Source of the DNA: Lactifluus volemus
Taxonomy: Eukaryota; Basidiomycota; Agaricomycetes; Russulales; Russulaceae
DNA: 64,000 bases
Assembly: GCA_022376515.1 (NCBI GenBank)
Contig: WTXI01000048.1
Coordinates: 177,175-241,174 of the forward strand
Direction of reading: 5' to 3'
Every line of letters starts with the position of its first letter. Positions within the stretch are counted from its first letter, which is position 1. A program made the position numbers and the translations under genes. The notes under the pieces were generated by a model, which had not been told where the DNA came from, searched no databases, and worked only from the letters and a program-made list of their open reading frames with translations. Positions 24,060 through 33,242 of this stretch are shown in pieces.

Positions 24060-25396
24060 TCAGTTGCCCATAGTAAGCGATCTTCCGTTAAGCTCGCGAT
24101 ACAAGCGTTCGATCGTGCGTTCGGCATCGGCAAGCTTCTGCCTGAGGCTTTCAATCTCCTGCTGCTGCCGAGTGTCACTGTCGCGGAGGTGAAAAAGCTC
24201 ATCGATGCCCTCAATCGCTACATAAAGCGTGATTAGTTATCGGGAGTTACCGTTCAAGGGTAGCAACGGTGAAGGAACGGACCTCGTTCCAGACACTCGC
24301 TGCGCTTTGCATGTGGGTCTTGTGGGAACAGGCGGTGGCGCAGCTTCTCGAATAGTTGCTTTTCTATGTCACGAAATGTCTTGGCGTACCTGCGCTTCTT
24401 GTCGCGCACGTCACGCACGCTGCCATCCGAGTCACGCTCTTCTTCACCCTCGTCCGTCAGCGGCTCTGACGCAGTACCCAAACGCGGCGTACTCCGAGAT
24501 TGCCTGCCCACTGGGTCATACCGTGAATTGGCACGGAGCGATTCGGTGGGCGAACGACGCTGCACGCCCTTGCCCTTCATGTTTTCGCCTAGCGAGGTTA
24601 CGAGGCCGACGGTAGGTTTGGCCGGGCTGACAGCGACACCCGCCGCAGCGCCATGGGGAGGCCAGATATCAGGAGAAGTGAAGGACTGCATGGACGTCCC
24701 CTGTGGCAGGTGGGGAGGGGCGACTGGGCCGGGGCCAGCACTTACATTTGTGCCGAAGCGCAAAGAACTATCGCGTGCGTTACGTGGTGAGCCTGAAGAC
24801 GGCGAGGCGGGATAGGGACATCTGTAGATAGACGGGGAGGTAAGCGAAATGCAGATGACGATGGGAATGGTAATGGTGGCGTTGATGGTAAGCTAAAGAA
24901 CAGCCATACCCTTGAGAGGAACCAAAGTAATGCCCGTGGGTTTGTACCGCAGTAGCTGGTGGTAGTGAGGACGCGAAGGTGCTGCCTTCGGAGCTCGCCG
25001 AGACCATGCCACCGAGGTGTAGTGAGGTCGAAGGCGCGTTCTCGGAAGGGGCACCTGCGTCCAGCACAGGGGTGTCCCATGACTGAGGGTATTGCCATGG
25101 TACGGTCTCTTGATATGTTGGTGGGCTAAAAAATGGGATGATCAACTAGGACAATACGTTGTCGGGCAGGGCACAAAAAGACACACATACCTTAGTGGGT
25201 GATGGTCTACGGGCTGATACGGGATCACGGATCCGGTCAGGCGTTGGTCCGCCATTGGATTCATGGAAAAAAAGCTGGGGGAGGGAGGGATTGACTCTGA
25301 TGTGCGGAAAGAACCTGAGGCTGGGATGTGTGCATTTGTGCGGTCGGTGGGGGAGGGCGTTGCCCCATGGGGAGGTTGTCCATGAGAGGCCTGCAT
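24060..25396 (-). CDS. bHLH-like transcriptional regulator
   Basis: A 372-residue protein, fully open after splicing. Exons on the minus strand: 25396-25191, 25125-24910, 24821-24283 and 24217-24060; all GT-AG and phase-consistent. The N-terminal two thirds are low-complexity, rich in Pro, Ser, Gly and His. Near residue 285 an acidic stretch (LTDEGEEERDSDGS) precedes a basic-helix block DKKRRYAKTFRDIEKQLFEK, then a loop LFPQDPHAKRSE, then a second helix AIEGIDELFHL. A coiled coil follows (QQQEIESLRQKLADAERTIE), ending near the C-terminus. Order and spacing fit a basic helix-loop-helix plus zipper-like coil, so DNA binding in the nucleus is inferred. The basic block lacks a textbook E-box-contacting HxxxE pattern, so DNA specificity is uncertain. 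No pathway partner is next to it. Confidence 0.75.
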
Positions 25397-26664
25397 GGGA
25401 GGAAGACGGAAGACGGAAGACGGAAAGGAGTTAGAGTTAGAGAGGGATTCCGGGGAGAAGAGAGGGTCATATGCCGGTGGCTATATAACAGGGGAACACG
25501 AAACAGTGCATGAGGGGAGACCTTGAAAGCAAAACGTGACGACAGGTTTTGGGAGGTGAGTTAGAGAGCCATTAGAATTGCAAGGCCTTGGCCCTGAGTA
25601 GGGACAACAGAAGAAGGCTGTTCGATCGAGTTACAACCAAGCTTTCGGTGTCAGGTGCTGTTCGCACTGGCACTTGTAACAAGATCCTGATCCCTAAGTT
25701 GTTACTGGTCAGTTAGTCGCCGGTCACCGGGTCACGGTTTACGGTAACCCATCACAGCACGGCCGGTCTGTGCGACCGACTGACAGGCCCACGTGATGGG
25801 ACCTGTTCCCTTCCTCCCAACTTGATACCAACCTGGTGCACATGGCGAGCGATTGGCTGATACTCACCGGTTCATCTGTTTCATCGTCACCGTAGTGAAA
25901 AGGTTGGTTTCATCTCCCCTTCACATTACAGTACCTCATTCCTTCCTTAGTACAAGGTGCAACTAGGACCACAAGTGGGTTGCATCGCCGATTGGCACGA
26001 CCTGCACTCCCGAAAGCAGACGTTTTGAATGATTGCTATAGCAGCTTGACCATAGTGTGGAGCATCGCCGATTGGCAGGTGTTTTAAACAATCACTATGG
26101 TATGCGTCAAATCCAACCCATAATAGGTCTCAAATAAGATATGAAAAAAAAAAGAAATCCATAAAAACGTTTAAAAAAAGTGTGGAACATAAGATACCCC
26201 ACGGAGGAAGGGGATGAGGAGGCGGTGGACGGACGGAGGATAATCTCGATGGGGATCGATCGGAAGCAGTGGGGCGTCTACTAAATTTGGAAAGGGTCGG
26301 AGAAGTTCCTGAGTATGGGAAACCAAGACGTATTGAATTGGATCTCAACCAACGTGGCCGTGGGTAATTTGAAAGTGTGAAAAGAAAAAGAAAAAAAAGA
26401 CATGACTACACTCCGGGGAAACGAAAATTCATACGGCTGGAATGTGGAGCAGACAATAAGGGTCACACAAGGGTCAGAGCGGAATGGTGTAAGGGCCGAG
26501 GACATCTAGGTGAAGAAGAAAAAAAAAAAAAAAGGAAATGATACATACAACCTTTGGCCCCGGCACCGGTGGGTAGCGTAAAGTCATTTACTGCTCGACT
26601 CCGATCTCCGTCGAATGCCGACATGACATGAAAGAAATCGGACTATCCCTGCCACCGCTCTCGA
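25397..26664. other. Intergenic region: bHLH promoter and CaaX-gene 3' flank
   Basis: About 1.3 kb. The left part is the upstream region of the bHLH gene and contains repeated CCAAT-type boxes (own entry). The right part (26,130-26,600) is A-rich with several A-runs, as expected for a 3' flank of the minus-strand gene that ends at 26,665. No coding sequence supported. Confidence 0.5.
25982..26077. promoter_or_regulatory. Exactly repeated 16-mer containing a CCAAT box
   Basis: gcatcgccgattggca occurs at 25,982-25,997 and again at 26,062-26,077, 80 bases apart. Read on the strand of the bHLH gene, each contains CCAATCGGCGATGC, a CCAAT box plus flank. A further attgg lies near 25,852. The blocks just downstream (gattgctata and aatcactatgg) are also similar, so about 45 bases may be duplicated. 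Binding by a CCAAT factor is inference. Confidence 0.45.
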
Positions 26665-28904
26665 TCACATGATGACGCACTTGCAACAACCCGCATTGGC
26701 TTCATCCTCGCCACTCTGCTCGGTGCGCCCTTGCCCTGGCGCGACAGGTGGCTTGATGTCGGCCGTCGTCAGGCTGGTAGGTAACCCTGATCGTCCCTGA
26801 CGGTTCTCATGTCCTACAGATGTCCGATACCGAGAGAATGGAGGTTGCATCCGCATCTGCGCAGGTTCCCCTGCCGTCTCTCCCTTCCTTTCGCCACCGC
26901 CATGCGTCTCGAACTCCACTGGGAGCTCTTCAGGCGATTTGGCATCTGTCTTATTGCCGACGCCTTTGTTGGCCATCGGAATCGTGACATCCTCGAGCCG
27001 CTGGCTGTATTTCGAATAATCGTAGCCAAATGTGCCAGGTGCCTAATCCGTAGGGGAAAAAAGTGGGAAGAAGAAGAGGTCGTGATGAAAACGATCAGCT
27101 ACTTGTTTCCGGAACTAGATTTGGCTCGGACCTGATCAGCACTTACTGGTTCCGGAATCAGTGATGGGGGTCTCTTTTGCTGTCTCCCATCTGCGCTCGT
27201 ATAGAACTCGTCCATGCCTTTCTTGCGTGCCACTACCGGTACCACTACCTGCATGTGCATCAACAAAATGGAATCAGACTCGGGTATACGCAAAGGACAT
27301 TATGGATTGCGCACATCGTCCCAGTTCCCACCAGGTGAGACAGGTTGCGTCCAAGTGGGGATCGCATCGGCCATGTTCTCATCCGCTGGCACCGGATATT
27401 CGCCAACAGACCGTCTATGGGAATTATCGCGATTGTGCCGTGTTTGGCTTACCGGCGGGGCTCGGGATCGAGACTTTTTTGCTGATGGGGATTGAGCCAT
27501 CGCGGCAGGGCTCTTCGCGCGCTTCTTCGGCGTCTGTGGCGCTACCGCAGGTACACGAGGGGGAGACGGGGGCGTACCGTTGTCTTGACGGGGCTTGCGA
27601 GGGGCCGCCTTTGGTGATTCGGGCTCTGCGGGGTCCCGGGCGGTTGCTTGAGTGGGGGTCGGCGTCCTCGGAGGGTCAGACAATTGGCGAGACGCTGATG
27701 GCGTCGGAATTCGGGAGGGCTGTGCATTGCGCGACGCACTCCGCGAACGAGGGCCACCGCCACCACTGCCGACCCCAGTAGCAGGTGTTCGGCTATCAGT
27801 AACTCCAAGGCCAGGGTATTGGTACGAAGCGGCAGAAGAGGCCTGGCGTGCATGCGTCATACTCTCGGTAGAGCGTCGCTCAAGATCGCTTTCAAAGTCC
27901 ATGCCATCCTCCAAATCCGTCGGAGGAGCCTCGTCCAATACCCTCGCATGCTCATTGTCTGCCTCCATGTAGAAGCTCTCACGAATGCGTCCATCGGTAC
28001 TGCCCCCGCGTCGCCGTCGCGCTCCTATACCGCCGTTCCGCCAATGTTCAGTTTCGCGGGCCTGGGTGTGGCCATAATTGGCAATCTCGAGCATCTCCAT
28101 TCGTCGTCCGACGCGAAGTTCACCAACGCCACCATTGCGCGAGACTTCGCCTCGATACCAGTGTTCAAATGGCCGTTCTTCAGAGTCCGTCGACGGACGC
28201 GGCGCAGCGCTGTCGATTGAGGGCCCACGCGTTCCGGAATGGGGCGGCGGACGTTCTGAGGACAAGTCGAGAGGGCCGTCTGATGACAGGTTGAGAGAAG
28301 AGCCGTGACCACCATTACGGCTTTCGTTCCGGGTGATGCTAGGAACGTGTGTGTGCCCGGAGATGCTCGCGGTGCGCGTGCGCGGCACGGGGATGCGTGT
28401 CGGCTTGACGTCAGGGGGACGGGGAGTGTTGGGCGAGAGCGCACGGGTATCAGGTCGTGCTGAGGTGGGGGTACTAAGTTCCATAGGCTTGGGCAGAGAT
28501 ACAGTTCGTGTCCGCTTAAACGGTGAATCCGCCTGGATGGGCGTCGTTGGGCGGTGGTCGGTGATTGAGGGTCGCGCAGCTTGCAGACTGGGCCTCGGTA
28601 TGGCACTTGGCCTGGGGGAGAAAGAGGGGTTGGAAGCATCTTTTCGATGGGCTGATGGTTGTAAGATTGAGTTGATTGAGAAAACTCGGGCAAATTGTCT
28701 TGAATTGAGCTAGCGGATATTCGCTTGGCAAGGGCGCGACTTTCGTTCTCGAGGCCTAAAAAAGAAATGACATGCAGAGGCATTGAATATTAAATAAATG
28801 GGAGGATATTGGGCGTACGCTTTCTGAGAGTAGGGACGATTGTCCCATCCCACGAAGGAACTAGAGGCAATGCAGAATGTGCGGTAGCCGTCAGAGCCAT
28901 ACAA
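26665..28904 (-). CDS. Large low-complexity protein with C-terminal CaaX prenylation box
   Basis: Exons on the minus strand: an uncertain first exon near 28,904-28,835 (GYRTFCIASSSFVGWDNRPY), then 28755-27315, 27248-27147 and 27042-26665. The long second exon is rich in Ser, Pro, Arg and Thr (many SPxx and PRxP blocks, likely disordered). The third has VVPVVARKKGMDEFY; the last ends EANAGCCKCVIM. The final CVIM is a CaaX box, with Met at X favouring farnesylation, and the two extra Cys could be palmitoylated, so membrane attachment is predicted. One C is missing in the C5 run at 28,614-28,618 (plus strand GGGGG): the frame of KMLPTPLSPP and the frame of RPSLQAARPSITDHRP join only with one base added. 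The first splice is off by one base and the true start is not resolved. Function unknown. Confidence 0.7.
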
Positions 28905-29035
28905 AATGGAAAGGGTGAGGGTGAACGAGAGTGTCGGTAGAAATTTAAGACGGATATCTCATGGAAAGGATGTGAAGGGAGCGTAGAGAGCGAGCTTGAG
29001 CTTGGCTCTGCGGCGCCGTGACGGGAAAGTAAAGT

Positions 29036-29063
29036 GTGGTTAGGTTACTTCGAACCTAACCAC
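29036..29063. repeat. Perfect 11-bp inverted repeat (hairpin)
   Basis: gtggttaggtt and aacctaaccac are separated by acttcg. It lies upstream of the CaaX gene, where host sequence gives way to transposon-derived sequence. It could be a cruciform-forming palindrome, a factor-binding dyad or a transposon remnant; nothing decides between these. Confidence 0.6.
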
Positions 29064-29509
29064 AAGCCAACCAACTGTCAGGGGTCCAACTCAAAATCAC
29101 TTCCGTCCCGTCCGAGCCCACGGTCCATACAGCCAACTCCCCATTTGCCGCGACTCGTTCCCAGCCGCAGCTTCCACTAGTTACAGCCGGGTCTACCGTA
29201 CTGGTCGCCGTCCAAATCGGATGAGGAGATGCGGATGATGAAGCTGAACAGCACAACGTGAATTATATTGCACTTGTACTGAACCAACTATTTATTATCA
29301 CAAAGTTGCTCCTCAGAGATCAGTCGCATGGTTCATAATTTAGTCGTGGTGACACCATTCGCGATCTGCGATTTGAATCATCTGATGGATAGGGAACCAG
29401 GGAAAGGATACGTGTCTGGGGCCTGGAACTCCGGTCGGTGTGTGCGAAATGGACATTCCAAGGCCCCACAATTTTTATATTCTACCAAGTCCGAATCACT
29501 TACCAACTC

Positions 29510-30003
29510 TCCTCTGGTTCGTCTTCAATCAAGTCCTCGTAATTTGCGAAAGCTGGCAGGGATTTTCCCTCTGGGTCCAAGCATCCTCCTTCCTTGTGCT
29601 TCTTATCGAGACTGACACAGGTCTGCTCTGTATCGGAATCAGCCCCATCGCTCTTTGTAGGGTCCACCGGGGCATTAGGAGCTGGGGGTTCACCAGGTCA
29701 TCGGCATCCGAGGCATTGGTGACTGAGGGCCGGTGTCGTTATACTCCCAAGCGCTGGCCATCACTCTCCACATCAGAGGTAGAATGTCTTGGTCCACGTT
29801 CATGTCCAAGTCCTCGCCATCACCAACATTCTCAGCCTCGATACTTTCATTGCCTGTGCCGACCCATGAGTCTGACTCGTAGCAGATCCCTGTAACATCC
29901 ACATTCCAAATCTCCCCTTCCTCGGGTCACTGTCTCGCTCACTACTAGGATCCTCGCTCTCAGAGTCCGATTCTAGACCTGAGTCATTGTGCTTGCTTTT
30001 CAT
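29510..30003 (-). pseudogene. Broken acidic ORF, probably transposon-derived
   Basis: Pieces in three frames join into one acidic, cysteine-containing stretch if single bases are added: SDSESEDPSSERDSDPRKG near 29,950, then NESIEAENVGDGEDLDMNVD near 29,820, then KSDGADSDTEQTCVSLDKKH near 29,620, then NYEDLIEDEP before a GTAAGT donor at about 29,505. I do not recognise the family. Its position beside the transposon nest suggests a decayed element protein. A minus-strand ORF at 30,018-30,212 may be the upstream part. Confidence 0.35.
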
Positions 30004-30900
30004 GCTTCTGTGCGAAGCTAAAAAGGCCTGGGCTGGGATATGTTGATGTCAAGGCATCCTCGTGTACAGGAAAGGAAAGGCACCTGATCTGCCGGCACAG
30101 CACCCTCCCACGTCACCACCATCTGTTGATATTGAGGGGTGTTTCTTCTATATCTGCTCTGACCCTCTGTATGGCTTCCACACTCTAGTAGCTTCCCATC
30201 TTGCTGATGCACTTCACTTGCTCATCATCCCATGCCCCAACCCATCATGTTTGTGTATCCTCCCCAGTGTCTGGCAGGTTTTTAGGAAAGGTGCAGTAGG
30301 GTGTGCATAGGGACAATATGCCATACTGAGGATGTTGGTCATGATCTCCAGGGTGGTATACAATCATCCTGAGCCCATGATAGTCCCCTCTCACCAACTT
30401 TCATCCATATTGCTCTTGCTTTCTCCAGACCATCTCCACTGGCATTCTGGTGGGTATTGGATAGGCAGGTGCTTGATGTTTGATACACAAGATGAGAGGG
30501 AGAGCAGGTTCTCAGATACACTCACAAGGAACATGGATGTCGAATGCAGTGGTAACTGCATCATGCTGTGTGCCATGCCTGCATTTATGTCTCTCCCTCT
30601 GTTACACTCGCTCCAAGCTCCTGCTCCTGCACCCAAACCTCAACCCCTCCCGAACCACATACAACCTCCCTGTCCCTGTCCCTCTCACTCTTGCTCTGCC
30701 TACTTCTCTTCAAACCTCAAATCTCAAAGTCTCTCCTCTCTGCTTTCTCATTCTCTCAATTCCATGCCTTTAGATTGATTAGCTCCAAAACACCCTCAAG
30801 CTGCTCAGATCTCAGACCTCACTTCTACACTTGATATGTGCTTAGTTTGTGACATATCCTTTATCAGGCTAAGCTAATCATGAGAAATTAGTTAGCCCTG
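30004..30900. other. Low-complexity flank of the transposon nest
   Basis: Short ORFs only. At 30,600-30,760 the plus strand is CT-rich with repeated ctccctgtccctctc-like units. The last five bases, ccctg (30,896-30,900), are the target-site duplication of the chromovirus that follows; the same 5 bases recur at 44,060-44,064. Confidence 0.5.
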
Positions 30901-31347
30901 TGTTAGGGACTAGCTGTTCCTAGTTCCTAAGATAGGATTAAGTTGTTCAAGAGGGACCAACAGAGACGCAAGTCTAGGTTGGGTCTAGCTAAGTTATAGC
31001 ACTTAGAGGGCTTCAAGAGGAGAGGGGATCACAAGAGGATTTGTGAGGAAGTTCAAGAGGCTAGTATTGGAGAGAAGTCCAAGCTGGAGAGCAAGGACAC
31101 AAGACAAGACGTCTTATATACTGTACAGGGCAAAGGGGGCGAGTGACATCAGTAATGATGTCATGAGCCTGGGTCTAACTACGATGTCATCGAAGTTCTA
31201 GGCTAATGATGTCATAAGGGTCACTATGAGTCAAGAACATGCTGTTCTGTGTCGTACAAGGTGAGGCTCTGTCCGTAAGCGAGAATGTAGACGGAAATGA
31301 AAAACACGAGGTAACAGGGAGGCAGAGGTCCAGATAAATCCGTAACA
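30901..31347 (-). repeat. 3' LTR of chromovirus copy 1
   Basis: 447 bp, 3 differences from its partner at 43,613-44,059 (positions 31,015, 31,185 and 31,240). It carries a TATA-like tatata in cttatatactgtac (31,113-31,126), read on the minus strand as gtacagtatataag. Confidence 0.95.
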
Positions 31348-31383
31348 TTACCTCCCGTCTTAGGTGGTTGTCCCACCAACCAC

Positions 31384-33239
31384 TCAGCACTCCCAGAAGG
31401 AGGGGTCCAGGTTATGGACGTCATCGTCATAGTCATCGCTGTACCAGTTCTGCTCAGCCTCATAGTCGGCTTTCGCGTCCTTGGCCCAAGCAGCGGGGCA
31501 GCGGTGACTCTTGTAGTTTTCATGCCCCGTGCCGACGAGGCATTCTCCGCCCTGGCGAGGGCATTTGACATGGGGTGTCCAGCAACGCGTGGCAACGTGC
31601 CCGAGTTTGCCGCAGATTTTGCAGTGCGTGTTAGGTGGCTGCCACTCCTTGGCCTTCTTCTTCCCCTTCATGTCGCGCACGCTGGTGTACGGCTTTTTCG
31701 TGGTGCGATGGGGGTGCTCCTCCTCGCTGCTGCCTGCTCCTCCGCGTATGCGCGACCCTCCTACCTGTTGTCTGGTTTCTTCATTGGGAAGGGGGCAAGG
31801 AGGTGGCGGCGGGGCACCGGGGACGACGACAGGCGGTGGGGAGTTGAAGTGACGAGGTGGCGGCCCTCATATGTCTGTCCTGTCACTGAGGATGAAGGGA
31901 AGGAGTCTGGTGGTCGTTCCAGTGATCCCGAGGCGTCGGATGCTGTCCTCGTGCTTCTTGCGGAGGGCGCTGAGGTTCTGCCCTAGTCTCCTCCCTTCCA
32001 GCTTCAGTCGCTCCTTCTCCTCCACCGTCCACCTGTAACGTTGCACTTCTGCTGTCAACCCGGGGTCCCTAGCTGTCCGAGTGCTTCGTCGACGGTGCGG
32101 CGGAAGACGTGGGTGGGATGGAATAGGACGAGGTCGTCACAGCCCGTCACTTTATCTGGGTGACTGCGGGCATTAAGGGGGGCTTCAAACGGTCCCTCCC
32201 CAGTCCTGGTGTACCCAGTGATGTAGGAATCGTCCCTCATGGTGAACTTGACGAATTCCATTTCTACAAATCCCCCTGACTCCGCATCTTTCATTGTGAA
32301 GGAGTAGTCGTGGGGGTTGTCTTCTTCGTAGTGATGGAATCCTGCGGGAGTAGGGATGGTCCTTTCTGGTATGGGGGTCATTATTCTGGCGCGAGGAGGG
32401 GTAGGGAGACGCGGTATTTCTTGGATGTCGTTGTCATCATCCACTGCGGTCTCGGAGGGTGTGGCTGGTATGTAGCGAGGAGAGGAGGGGGCCTCGGATA
32501 TTGGGGAGGTGTCTCTACCCATCAGGAGGTCCTGGATGACCTGGATGTTGACTTGGGCAATCGCTGCGAGGAAGTCCCTATCCTCAGGGCTGTAGACCGC
32601 TACTGGGCGGCGAGGAGTAGTGGGAGAAGTGGAAGATGAGTTATTGGGGGAAGGCATGGGAGAAGAGATCTGAATGGATCGGATGATGACTTGTCCTCTT
32701 TTCTTTGGCTTCGCTTTTATGTCTTCTGCAAGCGCCTTCTTTGGGTGCTTCTGGACGAATTCTTTGAGGCAGTCTGGGGCGCGGATGTTCCCTTCTGGTT
32801 CCCAAGTGTCATGCGCTTCGCTGTAGCCCTTCCATCGAACTCTATATTGACGTTTCCTATTGTTCTTGCCTCCACTCCACCGCATGTCGAGGATTTGATC
32901 CACTTCGTACTCCGTTTCACCTTCGATCAGGTCAGGTGGGGGTTCTTCAAAGTTCTCACCGTGCTCCTCCGTCTCCTTATATGGTGAGAGGAGGGAGGCG
33001 TGGAAGACATCATGTATTTTCCACGAGGCAGGGAGTTGCAGTTTGAAAACCACCGGTGACACGACTTTGGTCACAAGGAAGGGTCCATGCCGTTTGTTAC
33101 TTAATTTGGCTGTGGGGTGTGTTGTTTTCAGGTTAGTCCCCTCTAGCCAGACCTTCTCGCCTTCATGGAACGGCCTGTAATTACGTTGTCCCTTCTTCCT
33201 CTGGGCATAACGTTGCAACGTGTTCTGAGCGGCTCTGAT
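31384..33239 (-). pseudogene. Chromovirus copy 1: integrase C-terminus, chromodomain and zinc-knuckle tail
   Basis: Downstream part of pol. It is cut from the RT-integrase ORF by a TGA at 33,240-33,242 where copy 2 has CGA. The start gives the integrase C-terminal GPFLVTKVVSP and WKIHDVFHASLL, then a chromodomain (YEVDQILDMRW, RQYRVRWKGYSEAHDTWEPE) that in chromoviruses guides integration to marked chromatin. A proline-rich linker follows. A one-base deletion at about 32,066 shifts frame to the stop at 32,055, and a TGA ends the next piece at 31,867. The last piece has CKICGKLGHVATRCW, a CX2CX4HX4C knuckle, plus more Cys/His, and stops at 31,384. Copy 2 keeps this whole tail as one ORF. Confidence 0.85.
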
Positions 33240-33242
33240 CGA

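Noticed and set aside
28025..28783. A 252-codon minus-strand ORF overlapping the CaaX gene
   Set aside because: Only its first part is in the real frame; after the missing base it is a shadow of the Ser/Pro-rich protein.
1..29000. A secondary-metabolite cluster built on the SDR and the oxygenase
   Set aside because: They are 8 kb apart with unrelated housekeeping genes between them, and no synthase or transporter is present.
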